Source: Bacillus sp. Xin1
GTDB taxonomy: Bacteria; Bacillota; Bacilli; Bacillales; Bacillaceae_G
Assembly: GCF_013314535.1 (NCBI RefSeq)
Contig: NZ_JABUAE010000016.1
Location: 1 to 64,000, forward strand
Direction: 5' to 3'
DNA length: 64,000 bases
The translations under genes and the position numbers were made by a program. The notes beneath the pieces were generated by a model that saw only the letters and a program-made list of their open reading frames with translations, had not been told where the DNA came from and did not search any database. Positions 46,033 through 55,277 of this stretch are shown here, one piece after another. The stretch's first letter is position 1, and each line of letters starts with the position of its first letter.

Positions 46033-47346
46033 TTATCGATCAATAAGTTGCACCATTAACAGTGCTTTCCCAACAACATCTCCTCCGTGCCGCACTTCCA
46101 CATCTACCTTTCCAAATTTACGACCGATTTCTAACACCTTCGGATGTACAGAAACAACGTTGTCGATTTGAACTGGCTTTACAAAGTAGATTGTTAAATT
46201 CTCAACAATCGAATCGCTTTTTTTCTGCGCACGGATAGCGCGATTCGTTGCTTCTGTAACAACGGTTGTAAATACACCATATGATAATGTCCCAAATGAG
46301 CTTGTCATTTGTGGCGTCACAGAAAATTGATAACTATGTTCATGTTTTGCTTCTTTCGGGGTCACAAATTGATTTGTGACGATATCTTCAATTGTCTCCC
46401 CAACTTGCGGTTGACGTTGAATCATTTGCAGCGCCTGAAGTACGTCTTGACGACTAATAATTCCTTGCAGATGGTTGCTTTCATCGACAACAGGAAGAAG
46501 TTCAATCCCTTCCCATACCATCATACGTGCTGCCGCTGCAACAGACATTTTTCCATTTACTGTAATCGGTTGCTTTGTCATCACTTTTTCAATTGGCGTT
46601 TCTTTTGCGATGCCAATCATATCTTTTGAAGTAACAATCCCTAATACTTTCTTATTTTCATCTACAATTGGATAACGTCCATGCATCGTTTCTTCATTAT
46701 ACGCATGCCATTGCTCTACTTTATCTGTAGGTTTTAAGTATAACGTTTCTTCAATTGGCGTTAAAATATCTTCAACGAGTACAATTTCCTTTTTGATAAG
46801 CTGATCATAAATCGCACGGTTAATTAACGTTGCCACAGTGAACGTATCATAGCTACTTGAAATAATCGGCAACTTTAATTCATCTGCTAATTTTTTTACA
46901 TGATCTTCTGTATCAAAGCCACCTGTAATTAATACGGCAGCACCTGCTTCTAACGCTAGTTGATGCGCATTCGTACGGTTACCGATAATCAACAAGTTCC
47001 CTGCTTCTGTATAACGCATCATCGCCTCTAACTTCATGGCCCCAATCACGAATTTATTTAATGTTTTATGTAACCCTTCTCTTCCGCCAAGCACTTGGCC
47101 ATCGACAATATTGACTACTTCGGCATATGTTAGTTTTTCAATGTTTTCCTTTTTCTTTTGTTCAATTCGGATTGTTCCGACACGTTCAATTGTACTAACA
47201 TATCCTTTATTCTCTGCATCTTTAATCGCACGATAAGCTGTTCCTTCACTTACACTCAAATCTTTTGCAATTTGACGCACAGAAATTTTATGCCCTATAG
47301 GCAGGCTATTAATATGTTCTAAAATTTGATTATGTTTGGTAGCCAA
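46033..47346 (-). CDS. ytoI: YtoI-like regulator: HTH, DRTGG, CBS pair and hot-dog domain
   Basis: 437 aa. Order: N-terminal winged helix (about 1-60, ISVRQIAKDLSVSEGTAYRAIKDAE), DRTGG domain (about 75-185), two CBS motifs (about 195-310; e.g. GRYPIVDENKKVLGIVTSKDM), and a 4HBT hot-dog domain (about 340-437). CBS pairs bind adenine nucleotides, so it may link energy status to gene control; the target is unknown. Starts with TTG at weak GGTGA. Matches B. subtilis ytoI by position. Confidence 0.9.
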   Translation of the reverse strand: MATKHNQILEHINSLPIGHKISVRQIAKDLSVSEGTAYRAIKDAENKGYVSTIERVGTIRIEQKKKENIEKLTYAEVVNIVDGQVLGGREGLHKTLNKFVIGAMKLEAMMRYTEAGNLLIIGNRTNAHQLALEAGAAVLITGGFDTEDHVKKLADELKLPIISSSYDTFTVATLINRAIYDQLIKKEIVLVEDILTPIEETLYLKPTDKVEQWHAYNEETMHGRYPIVDENKKVLGIVTSKDMIGIAKETPIEKVMTKQPITVNGKMSVAAAARMMVWEGIELLPVVDESNHLQGIISRQDVLQALQMIQRQPQVGETIEDIVTNQFVTPKEAKHEHSYQFSVTPQMTSSFGTLSYGVFTTVVTEATNRAIRAQKKSDSIVENLTIYFVKPVQIDNVVSVHPKVLEIGRKFGKVDVEVRHGGDVVGKALLMVQLIDR

Positions 47347-47593
47347 ATGGTTTCACCATACTTTCTTTTCCCTAAATTCTTCATGTGTTGTATTTTTAGT
47401 ATACTATATTTCCGAAACTGTTACACTGTACTTTTATGTACCTGTACTATTTTTTTTATAACAAAAATGACTCTTACATTTCATTAGTCACATTCTTACA
47501 ACAGTGTAATGCTATTGTCACCGTATTTGATAGTTTGTCCCTGATTTCAAATGTACAATAAAGGCAAGAAATCAAACAAAGGAGCGAATGAAA

Positions 47594-47752
47594 ATGAAAA
47601 AATTTTTAGAAGTTGTAGGTGCTGTATTTTTAGCTATCGTTGATGGTAAAAAGGTTGCAACGGAATTAAATGAGGCACCAGAACAAACATTACCAGAAAC
47701 AAAAGAAACACCAAAACAAGCACAGACTTTTCAACCTATTTTACACACATAA
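47594..47752 (+). CDS. 52-aa small protein, unrecognised
   Basis: Opens MKKFLEVVGAVFLAIVDGKK, a short amphipathic or hydrophobic segment, then a Pro/Thr/Glu/Gln-rich tail (PETKETPKQAQ). AAAGGAG lies 9 nt upstream of the ATG, and a terminator follows at once, so it looks like a genuine single gene. No family recognised. Lies between divergent ytoI and convergent ytkL. Confidence 0.65.
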   Translation: MKKFLEVVGAVFLAIVDGKKVATELNEAPEQTLPETKETPKQAQTFQPILHT

Positions 47753-47790
47753 AAACCCCTCACTTGTCTTTTCAAATGAAGGGTTTTTTC
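47752..47790. terminator. Terminator between the 52-aa gene and ytkL
   Basis: AAAACCC-TCA and TGAAGGGTTTT arms with small bulges and an 11-nt loop, T-run of six; shared by convergent genes. Confidence 0.7.
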
Positions 47791-48474
47791 TTATAGTGTA
47801 ATACTTTCTCCAGCTTCTAATACCTTTCCTGTACTACTTGTTAGTTTTTGTATAAAAAGATGCGGATCTTGCTCAATCACTGGGAACGTATTGTAATGCA
47901 TAGGTACAACTGTTTTTGCACCAATCCATTCCGCAGCTAACACTGCATCCTCTGGTCCCATTGTAAAGTTATCACCGATTGGTAAAAATGCTACATCAAT
48001 GTTGTTAAGAGAACCGATTAATTTCATATCAGAAAATAAAGCGGTATCTCCTGCATGATAAACTGTTTTCTCTTCTGCCGTAAATAAAATTCCAGCTGGC
48101 ATTCCTGTATATGTAATGGTCTGATTTTCCTCATCAATATAGCTAGACCCATGGAATGCTTGTGTAAACTTCACTTTTCCAAAATCAAATACATGTGAAC
48201 CACCGATATGCATTGGATGTGTATTCACACCTTGCCATCCTAAAAATGTCGCGAGTTCAAACGGCGCCACAACCACTGCATTATTTTTCTTCGCGAGCGC
48301 TACTGTATCACCGACATGGTCACCATGACCGTGCGATAAAATAATTGCGTCTACCTTGACATCTTCAGCCTTTAAATCTGTTTTCGGATTACCTGTTAAA
48401 AACGGATCAATTAAGATAACTTTTCCATTCGTTTCAATCTTTACAACTGAATGCCCGTGATAAGATACTTTCAT
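47791..48474 (-). CDS. ytkL: UPF0173 metal-dependent hydrolase YtkL
   Basis: 227 aa metallo-beta-lactamase fold. Zinc ligands in [10 protein letters not shown] (about 48-57), further His in HIGGSHVF and the closing MHYNTFPVI. Substrate unknown; the UPF0173 group is conserved in Bacillus. AGGGAGGAA is upstream of the ATG. Divergent from the dipeptidase gene, 148 bp apart. Confidence 0.9.
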   Translation of the reverse strand: MKVSYHGHSVVKIETNGKVILIDPFLTGNPKTDLKAEDVKVDAIILSHGHGDHVGDTVALAKKNNAVVVAPFELATFLGWQGVNTHPMHIGGSHVFDFGKVKFTQAFHGSSYIDEENQTITYTGMPAGILFTAEEKTVYHAGDTALFSDMKLIGSLNNIDVAFLPIGDNFTMGPEDAVLAAEWIGAKTVVPMHYNTFPVIEQDPHLFIQKLTSSTGKVLEAGESITL

Positions 48475-48622
48475 CGTTATATTCCTCCCTTGTTTACATT
48501 CACACCTTCTATTCTACATAATTTCACAATTTCCTGTCTTTTCAAACAGCGATTTGCTTGTCATAACGCTTTCATCCGATGTAAAGTAATACATGTAACT
48601 GAAATCTCGGAGGTGCCAATCT

Positions 48623-49720
48623 ATGAATACTAGATTAGAAAACTTAATGCAATGGCTACAAGAACAAAACGCGGAAGCTGCATTTTTAACTTCTACACCA
48701 AACGTCTTCTATATGACAAACTTCCATTGCGAGCCGCACGAAAGACTACTCGGTCTATTTGTCTTCCAAGAAAAAGAACCAATTTTAATCTGTCCTAAGA
48801 TGGAAGAAGGCCAAGCTCGAAACGCTGGCTGGGCGCACGAAATTATCGGATTTACTGATACAGACAAGCCATGGGATATGATTGCACAAGCAATGAAAGA
48901 TCGCGGCATTGATGCAACTGCAATAGCAATTGAAAAAGAACATTTAAATGTAGAGCGCTATGAAGAATTAACAAAATTATTCCCAAAAGCTGCTTTCAAA
49001 TCTGCGGAAGAAAAAGTACGCGAACTTCGTTTAATTAAAGACGAAAAAGAACTTTCTATTTTACGCCAAGCAGCTTACATGGCAGATTACGCTGTTGGAA
49101 TTGGTGTGGAGGCAATTAAAGAAGATCGCAGTGAATTAGAAGTGTTAGCAATCATCGAGCATGAATTAAAGAAAAAAGGCATCCATAAAATGTCCTTTGA
49201 CACAATGGTATTAGCAGGCGCAAACTCTGCCCTGCCACACGGTATTCCAGGAGCAAACAAAATGAAACGCGGTGACTTCGTACTATTTGACTTAGGCGTA
49301 ATCATTGATGGTTACTGCTCTGACATTACACGTACAGTCGCATTTGGCGATATTTCAGAAGAACAAACACGCATTTACAACACTGTATTAGCTGGCCAAT
49401 TACAAGCAGTTGAATCTTGTAAACCAGGCGTTACACTTGGCGAAATTGACAATGCTGCTCGCTCTGTTATCGCAGATGCAGGTTACGGAGAATTCTTCCC
49501 ACACCGCTTAGGTCACGGGCTTGGCATTAGCGTACACGAATATCCAGATGTAAAAGCAGGCAACGAATCACTATTAAAAGAAGGCATGGTCTTCACAATC
49601 GAGCCAGGTATTTACGTACCAAACGTAGGTGGCGTTCGTATTGAAGATGATATCTACATCACGAAAGACGGATCAGAAATTTTAACGAAATTCCCGAAAA
49701 AATTGCAGTTTGTGAAATAA
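48623..49720 (+). CDS. M24-family Xaa-Pro dipeptidase/aminopeptidase
   Basis: 365 aa. N-terminal creatinase-like domain (1-130, FYMTNFHCEPHERL), then the pita-bread fold with five metal ligands: D in FDLGVIIDGYCSDITRTV (two Asp), H in HRLGHGLGISVHE, E in TIEPGIYV and E in VRIEDDI. Removes or cleaves next to proline. GGAGGTG is 7 nt before the ATG. Often annotated PepQ or YqhT-like; which Bacillus paralogue this is was not decided. Confidence 0.9.
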   Translation: MNTRLENLMQWLQEQNAEAAFLTSTPNVFYMTNFHCEPHERLLGLFVFQEKEPILICPKMEEGQARNAGWAHEIIGFTDTDKPWDMIAQAMKDRGIDATAIAIEKEHLNVERYEELTKLFPKAAFKSAEEKVRELRLIKDEKELSILRQAAYMADYAVGIGVEAIKEDRSELEVLAIIEHELKKKGIHKMSFDTMVLAGANSALPHGIPGANKMKRGDFVLFDLGVIIDGYCSDITRTVAFGDISEEQTRIYNTVLAGQLQAVESCKPGVTLGEIDNAARSVIADAGYGEFFPHRLGHGLGISVHEYPDVKAGNESLLKEGMVFTIEPGIYVPNVGGVRIEDDIYITKDGSEILTKFPKKLQFVK

Positions 49721-49722
49721 AG

Positions 49723-49752
49723 AAAAGGTAGCACAGTGTCGCTACCTTTTTA
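49723..49752. terminator. Terminator after the dipeptidase gene
   Basis: AAAAGGTAGC / GCTACCTTTT, 10-bp perfect stem with 8-nt loop; shared with the convergent lipoprotein gene. Confidence 0.88.
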
Positions 49753-50153
49753 AATATCATTTTTCTCTACGATTTCAAACTTATTCACAATCATTTTTGC
49801 CGGAGAACTTTCAAGTATCTCAGAAGACCATACTTTTATTTTATATCCTGATTTCAACTTTTTATATGCACTTTCATCGTTTAAGTGTAAAATCGTATCC
49901 GCTGGAATAGGTGAATGTTTTTTTTGATCTAAATACTCCTGCAACTCTTTTGTCGTTTCAAATTTCTTATTCATGATGAAATTACCTTCTTATTTTTCAC
50001 CATAACGTATCCTTCTATAACACCTTTTTCTACTGATTGTTGCACATTCGCTGGTTCATCCTCAATTTGCTCATTACGTGTACATCCTGTTAATATCACG
50101 AAAGAAACGATAAGTAAAATATACACATACAGCCTTAATGTATTTTTCTTCAT
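49750..50153 (-). pseudogene. Split DUF3221-like lipoprotein gene (frameshift)
   Basis: Two frames overlap by ATGA at 49971-49974. The first (50153-49971, 60 aa) has a lipoprotein signal with lipobox (VILTGC) and ends GVIEGYVMVKNKKVISS. The second (49974-49750, 74 aa) continues NKKFETTKELQEYL ... LKSGYKIKVWSS-ILESSPAK, the C-terminal half of DUF3221-type proteins. Together they make one normal 130-aa lipoprotein, so a 1- or 2-nt indel is likely. Coupled translation of two pieces is possible, but the second piece alone would lack a signal peptide. Confidence 0.7.
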
Positions 50154-50318
50154 CTCATGCCCCCCTTATAGAAATCTCACTAACTAATCCCATTTCTAAC
50201 ATTTTTATTCGTCCCTAATCACTTTTGAAATCCTCAATACAACGTATTACTTGTATATTCTCTGTTTCTATCATAACATTTAAATACATAATTTTCCGAA
50301 AATAAAAGGAGAGATTGC

Positions 50319-51152
50319 ATGCAACAACTTCAAAAACAATTAGAAGAAATAAAAGCTAATCATTACGTCATAGATCCCACTATAGATATTGATAATTTAA
50401 GTTCAACAATGCTCCAACATATCGGTGTACCAGATGGCTACTTACGAGATAAATTAATCTACACGACCTTTTTCCATCTCATTAAAAATGACCTTATCCC
50501 AAACACACAATTACAACAATTATTGTCCCAAAGTATAAGCGAGCAATATTTATTTTATAAAATAAATATTGACGATAAGGACGCTGTATTTACTCGGGCG
50601 TTTACAACATTATTAATTGCTTTAATTTTAAGTGCCGTTACAAAACATAACTTCTTATCAGAGTCTGATATATTAAAAGTAAAAGATAAATTAATTTTAT
50701 ACATGAAGCAAGAACATGATTTTCGCGGGTATGTAAACGGTCAAGGCTGGGCTCATAGTATCGCTCATGTTTCCGATACATTCGATAAACTCATTAAAAA
50801 CCCGAAGCTTGAAACTGAACATTATCAAGAAATACTGCAAACCTTATTAGAAAAAATAAATGTACATACACTGTATTACAAGTACGAGGAAGATGAACGA
50901 ATTGTCTATCCGATTGTCGCTATGTTGCAAAATGGCTTAGAAGAAAAAGAACTCATCGCATCCTTACATTCCTTAGTAAATCAAATGCAATCTCAAAAAA
51001 CAAAATTATCTATCATACTTTATGAAACATTATATGGAAATGTACAATCATTTTTACGAAGCTTATTCTTTAGATTAAGAGCATTATCTATATGTAAAGA
51101 AACAGAGAAGCAAATTGAAATATTATTAAAAGAGTTAAACAGGTACTATTAA
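50319..51152 (+). CDS. DUF2785-family protein
   Basis: 277 aa, all-helical, no membrane segments or signal peptide. The family-like stretch DFRGYVNGQGWAHSIAHVSD lies at about 142-161 and precedes a helical repeat C terminus. Function unknown. AAAGGAGAG lies 6 nt upstream of the ATG. Monocistronic, ending in a bidirectional terminator. Confidence 0.8.
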   Translation: MQQLQKQLEEIKANHYVIDPTIDIDNLSSTMLQHIGVPDGYLRDKLIYTTFFHLIKNDLIPNTQLQQLLSQSISEQYLFYKINIDDKDAVFTRAFTTLLIALILSAVTKHNFLSESDILKVKDKLILYMKQEHDFRGYVNGQGWAHSIAHVSDTFDKLIKNPKLETEHYQEILQTLLEKINVHTLYYKYEEDERIVYPIVAMLQNGLEEKELIASLHSLVNQMQSQKTKLSIILYETLYGNVQSFLRSLFFRLRALSICKETEKQIEILLKELNRYY

Positions 51153-51155
51153 AAA

Positions 51156-51183
51156 AGAAGGCCACTCAAAAAGTGCCTTCTTC
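51156..51183. terminator. Terminator shared by DUF2785 gene and small membrane gene
   Basis: AGAAGGCCACT / AGTGCCTTCT stem with one bulged C and a 5-nt loop; overlaps the 3' end of the convergent gene. Confidence 0.75.
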
Positions 51184-51372
51184 CATTTCACTAATATTCA
51201 ATTGAAACTTTACAATCCAAACGGAGAAAAGGTGTACACAAATCGCAATAGCCATACATGTACCACTCAAAAAAGTTAAAATTGGATGCGAGTATAAATG
51301 ACCTAATCCATAAGACGCTCCAATGAAAAACATTGTTATGTAGATGTAGATTGCTCCATGTATTTGCTTCAT
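51166..51372 (-). CDS. Small two-helix membrane protein, unrecognised
   Basis: 68 aa with two hydrophobic segments (about 6-26 and 31-53) and a short acidic tail. No family recognised. AAGGGGG lies 6 nt upstream of the ATG. The region upstream (51373-51655) holds only AT-rich sequence and the terminator of the next gene. Confidence 0.65.
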   Translation of the reverse strand: MKQIHGAIYIYITMFFIGASYGLGHLYSHPILTFLSGTCMAIAICVHLFSVWIVKFQLNISEMEEGTF

Positions 51373-51596
51373 AACAGCCCCCTTTTCCCATATTATAACA
51401 TAAATTTTCTAACTATTCTAATTACTTTGTAATAATCCTTGTTTCTCAACTGTTACACTTCTTACAGCTATTTATATATGATGTCCCTTTTAACTATATT
51501 TAATCGTACCTTATTAATTAATAGTAACGCAAAATAACCACGATATTCATCGCGCTAATAGAAATTATTTTATAAGCAGAAAAAACTTTCTGCAGA

Positions 51597-51630
51597 CAAA
51601 AAAGCCCATCTATTTCGATGCGCTTTTCTT
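51597..51630 (-). terminator. Terminator of the DUF6176-like gene
   Basis: AAGCGCATC / GATGGGCTT stem (one mismatch) with a 6-nt loop and TTTTTTG on the minus strand. Confidence 0.65.
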
Positions 51631-51655
51631 ACTACACACAAAGAATACTATTCTA

Positions 51656-52000
51656 TTACTTCATCACTTCTTTAACAACATCTTGAATCATGACAACTTC
51701 TGTCTTCATATCAACTGCCGGTGCTTCTTCATCAATGCATTCATACCAAAACTCTAAATGCTTTTTATCGATTTCATGCTGAGAGCTTTCGACATCCGTC
51801 CCGCCTTCTCCTTGGGCAGAATACCAATATAGGTATTCTTCACCATCTCTTATTTCCCGGAAAATTGTCTCTACATACATTTTCTCGTCGTTTAATGTCA
51901 AAAGCACTTCTTTCATATGATCATTGAGAAGTTTCATCCATTCATCAACGCGATGACTCTTACCTTGTTTTACCTTGAATCTTGTTAATTCGATGTTCAT
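51656..52000 (-). CDS. DUF6176-like small protein
   Basis: 114 aa soluble protein with a ferredoxin-like monooxygenase appearance: strand MNIELTRFKVKQGK, helix VDEWMKLLNDHMKEV, strand MYVETIFREIRDGEEYLYWY. Resembles DUF6176 proteins; function unknown. Lies 2 nt after the acetyltransferase gene and forms a three-gene operon with it and a cupin. Confidence 0.65.
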   Translation of the reverse strand: MNIELTRFKVKQGKSHRVDEWMKLLNDHMKEVLLTLNDEKMYVETIFREIRDGEEYLYWYSAQGEGGTDVESSQHEIDKKHLEFWYECIDEEAPAVDMKTEVVMIQDVVKEVMK

Positions 52001-52002
52001 GT

Positions 52003-52797
52003 TTATTCCCCCATCTTTTTTCGTACATATAAAACATATTCTATCGAATAACCAAAACCTAGTTTACTAGCTAACTTTTGTGAAGGAATGTTGTCCATAT
52101 TACAATCCCAGCACGGCGTAATCCCACTTTGTATACAATGTTCTATAAAATAAGTTGCGACTAACCGAGCAAGTCCTTTTCCTTGATAATCTGGATGTGT
52201 TGCAATATCAATTTCAGCAAAGTCATGCCCTCTAAAAATCGAAACACATTCAGCTACTACTTTTTGACTTTGAATCATACAAAATCCAAAGCCATGCTTT
52301 AAAAACGCTTCTTTTGATCTCCAATACTCCTTATAATACTGCTCCGTAAATTCGGTACTTTTTTCTATTATGTTTTGATCAATCCGCATAACCTTGTATG
52401 TAAAATCATCTAATTCTCTTTTCCTATCTTCAAAACTCTCTCTCTGAAACAGAATTTTTTTACGAGGAATTTTTTGAAAAGAATCCTTGAAATGATTTTC
52501 AATAACGTTCTCCCACTTTACACTAGAAACAAATAATGTAAATCGTTTCTCTGTTGTTAACACATTATTTTCAATGTAAGGAAACAAAGTACGTTGAAAT
52601 TCCTGATCATATGTATCTCCAAACAAATAATAAACACCGTTAGCAGTCGCAATTATTCCCGCTGTTAACCTCTCATTTACAAAGATGTCACCATCTATTA
52701 TCCCATCATATACTGCATAGGCAAAAGTAGCTGTCCGTTTATCCTTTTCTAAAACTGGAAGAATTGTATGATAATCTACTAACGCTAACTTTTTCAT
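52003..52797 (-). CDS. GNAT-family N-acetyltransferase
   Basis: 264 aa. The C-terminal GNAT core has the acetyl-CoA loop (about 195-205: HPDYQGKGLARLVATYFIEH) followed by CWDCNMDNIPSQKLASKLGF. The longer N-terminal half is typical of the two-domain GNAT_acetyltran group. Substrate unknown. Its start overlaps the upstream cupin gene by 4 bp, so they are co-translated. Confidence 0.82.
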   Translation of the reverse strand: MKKLALVDYHTILPVLEKDKRTATFAYAVYDGIIDGDIFVNERLTAGIIATANGVYYLFGDTYDQEFQRTLFPYIENNVLTTEKRFTLFVSSVKWENVIENHFKDSFQKIPRKKILFQRESFEDRKRELDDFTYKVMRIDQNIIEKSTEFTEQYYKEYWRSKEAFLKHGFGFCMIQSQKVVAECVSIFRGHDFAEIDIATHPDYQGKGLARLVATYFIEHCIQSGITPCWDCNMDNIPSQKLASKLGFGYSIEYVLYVRKKMGE

Positions 52798-53126
52798 ACA
52801 TTCTCCACAATAACGGTGTCCGCATCTAAGTTTTCAAAACAAAGATTAATAGTGCGCTTAAGTGCCCTTGTTCGATGAACGGTACCTGCTGGAATCAAGA
52901 TTGAATCATTCGGTTTTAATATGACTGTATTCTTATCTTGAAAATCAATTAATAATTCTCCCTCTAACACGATAAATAGCTCATCCGAGTTTGAGTGAAA
53001 GTGCCAATCATACTCCCCTGTAAACACAGCAATCCGTAAACAGTGACTATTCACATTTGATACAACAAAATTTTTGTGCTGCTCTGTAATATCTTTGGTG
53101 AGTTCTAAAAGATTCACTTTCTCCAT
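52794..53126 (-). CDS. Cupin-domain protein
   Basis: 110 aa single-domain beta barrel. Cupin motif 1 (WHFHSNSDELFIVLEGEL; His, His, Glu ligands) and motif 2 (SILIPAGTVHRT; His) are intact, so it should bind a metal. Function unknown, maybe small-molecule binding or isomerase. The ATG at 53126 has GGAG 6 nt upstream. First gene of the cupin-GNAT-DUF6176 operon. Confidence 0.82.
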   Translation of the reverse strand: MEKVNLLELTKDITEQHKNFVVSNVNSHCLRIAVFTGEYDWHFHSNSDELFIVLEGELLIDFQDKNTVILKPNDSILIPAGTVHRTRALKRTINLCFENLDADTVIVENV

Positions 53127-53300
53127 CGTTCTCTCCATCCTCTAGTTATTTATTATTTCTCCCAAAAGCCTATCGTTCCAAAGTCAATATCTTTTTTCTG
53201 TTTCCTTCGCTAAATTCATTGCTATGCACCCTTTTCGCGACACTCTGTTGCATTCTATTATTTTCATCTTTTTTATTAATGACACCCTATATAATCCCGT

Positions 53301-53726
53301 TTAGTCTCCACCACCTCCGCAATCTCCACCCCCGCTATTGCTTGCACTACTACAATCATTATCGCTATAGTTTACAAATCCACTTGAGGAATTGGAAGAG
53401 CGTTTCTTTTTCTGCTTTCTTTTCTTATCTTTTCTACTTTCACGGCTTGGCCATACTTTATCAAACACTACAAAAAACAGACCGAATGGTGCAAAAAAAG
53501 CAATGCCCTGAAAGATATCTTCCAAAAATTCAGGTCTTATCTCTATTTGATAAAATACACCTAACAAATACATACACAAAATCACATATAAAACCATACT
53601 AATATACCTAGCAATTTCCTCTATACGAAGAGCCAATTTCTTTTTAAATGGTATATTCTGTTCTTGCTTTTTCTTTATATATTTCTGCCGTTTTATCTGT
53701 TTTTTCTTCCTACTCTTTCTCCCCAT
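53301..53726 (-). CDS. Basic membrane protein with Ser/Gly/Cys tail, unrecognised
   Basis: 141 aa. Very basic N terminus (MGRKSRKKKQIKRQKYIKKK), two hydrophobic segments (about 42-62 and 74-92), a Lys/Arg block (RKDKKRKQKKKR) and a C-terminal tail of Ser, Asn, Gly and two Cys (SGGGDCGGGGD). Tails like this occur in several small B. cereus-group membrane proteins, but I cannot name the family. GAGAGGG lies 6 nt upstream of the ATG. Confidence 0.65.
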   Translation of the reverse strand: MGRKSRKKKQIKRQKYIKKKQEQNIPFKKKLALRIEEIARYISMVLYVILCMYLLGVFYQIEIRPEFLEDIFQGIAFFAPFGLFFVVFDKVWPSRESRKDKKRKQKKKRSSNSSSGFVNYSDNDCSSASNSGGGDCGGGGD

Positions 53727-53824
53727 GACATTCCCTCTCTTATTTTCCGCATACAATTACAAACTATCATAAGAGGAATTGTATTAACAAGAAAAAAATT
53801 CCATTTTGATAGATTTTTAACTAA

Positions 53825-53856
53825 CAAAAAAGCCCTCCTTATCATAAGGAGGGCTT
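53825..53856 (-). terminator. Terminator of ald
   Basis: AAGCCCTCCTTAT / ATAAGGAGGGCTT, 13-bp perfect stem, followed by T-run on the minus strand. Confidence 0.88.
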
Positions 53857-53869
53857 CGTCTCATATTTA

Positions 53870-55003
53870 TTATGATAAAGCAGGAGCTTTTTCTAGAAGC
53901 TCTTTCGCATCAGCATATTGTAGACCGTGAGCTTCTGCAACTGCTTCGAATGTTACATAGCCATCTAATGTGTTAATACCTTTTAATAATGCAGTATTAC
54001 CTAGGCAAGCTTGTTTGTAGCCTTTGTTAGCAATTTGTACTGCATATGGTACTGTTACGTTTGTTAATGCAAGAGTTGATGTACGTGGAACCGCACCTGG
54101 CATGTTTGCAACTGCATAATGAACAACACCATGTTTTTCGTAAGTTGGGTTATCATGAGTTGTAATGCGATCAGTTGTTTCGAAAATACCACCTTGGTCA
54201 ATTGCGATATCTACTACAACAGAACCTGGTTCCATTGATTGAATCATTTCTTCTGTTACAAGTTTTGGCGCTTTTGCACCTGGAATTAATACCGCACCGA
54301 TTACAAGATCAGATTCTTTTACAGCTTCTGCGATGTTGTAAGGGTTAGACATTAAAGTTTTCACTTGGTTACCGAAAATGTCATCTAATTGACGAAGACG
54401 TTCTGCACTTAAGTCGATGATTGTAACATCCGCACCTAGTCCAACTGCAATTTTAGCAGCATTTGTACCAGCTTGACCACCGCCGATAATTGTTACTTTA
54501 CCGCGTTTTACCCCTGGAACGCCTGCTAGTAAGATACCTTTTCCGCCTTTTGTTTTTTCAAGGAATTGCGCACCAATTTGTGCAGACATACGACCAGCTA
54601 CTTCACTCATAGGTGCAAGTAGTGGTAAAGAACGATTGTCTAATTGTACTGTTTCATAAGCAATTGATGCTACTTTGTTATCAATTAAAGCTTTTGTTAA
54701 TTCTGGTTCTGGAGCTAAGTGTAAGTATGTGAATAAAATTAAACCTTCACGGAAGTAACCATATTCGCTTGCAATTGGCTCTTTTACCTTCATAACCATA
54801 TCTTGATTCCATGCTCCTTCAGCAGTTTCAACAAGTTTTGCTCCAGCTTGTACATATTCTTCATCTGTAAAGCCCGATCCTAAACCTGCACCTTTTTGAA
54901 CAAAAACTTCATGACCATTGTGTACCAAATGTACAGCACCAGCTGGCGTCATTGCCACGCGGTTTTCATTGTTTTTAACTTCTGTTGGAATACCGATACG
55001 CAT
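53870..55003 (-). CDS. ald: Alanine dehydrogenase
   Basis: 377 aa. Catalytic K75 region (MVMKVKEP) and H96 (TYLHLAPEP), Rossmann motif [20 protein letters not shown] (GxGxxG), and the mobile-domain closing segment. Reversible oxidative deamination of L-alanine to pyruvate and ammonia; needed for alanine use and normal sporulation in B. subtilis. AAGGGGG precedes the ATG. Monocistronic with terminator. Confidence 0.97.
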   Translation of the reverse strand: MRIGIPTEVKNNENRVAMTPAGAVHLVHNGHEVFVQKGAGLGSGFTDEEYVQAGAKLVETAEGAWNQDMVMKVKEPIASEYGYFREGLILFTYLHLAPEPELTKALIDNKVASIAYETVQLDNRSLPLLAPMSEVAGRMSAQIGAQFLEKTKGGKGILLAGVPGVKRGKVTIIGGGQAGTNAAKIAVGLGADVTIIDLSAERLRQLDDIFGNQVKTLMSNPYNIAEAVKESDLVIGAVLIPGAKAPKLVTEEMIQSMEPGSVVVDIAIDQGGIFETTDRITTHDNPTYEKHGVVHYAVANMPGAVPRTSTLALTNVTVPYAVQIANKGYKQACLGNTALLKGINTLDGYVTFEAVAEAHGLQYADAKELLEKAPALS

Positions 55004-55124
55004 TATTAATTCCCCCTTGAGTTATGAAATGACCCCTGAATCATTTTTTAAAGCGCTTTCTACGCTCCTACATTTTAACATAATATCTCAATATTTTACA
55101 AAAAATAATGCGGGTTTCCGATAG

Positions 55125-55277
55125 ATTTTATCCCGCATTAACGGAAAGTAATATCCCCCTCTCAAGATGAAAAAGCCCCAAATTTAGGTGGGGGATACAC
55201 TGTCCATAAATGCCCGATTGGTTCAACTAACCATCATTGGGGGATAAAGCTCCCCAATGATGGAAGTTTCACTTTAT
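55125..55277 (-). repeat. bcr1-like intergenic repeat
   Basis: 153 bp. On the minus strand: head ATAAAGTGAAACTTCCATCA, inverted CATTGGGGAG/CTCCCCAATG-type arms, middle AACCAATCGGGCATTTATGG, then CCCCCACCTAAATTTGGGG and tail GCGGGATAAAAT. Best-preserved copy in the window. Sits between the SDR gene and ald. Confidence 0.75.

Noticed and set aside
51191-51391. Alternative-frame ORF over the 68-aa membrane gene
   Set aside because: The other frame has the better ribosome site and a clear two-helix hydrophobic pattern.
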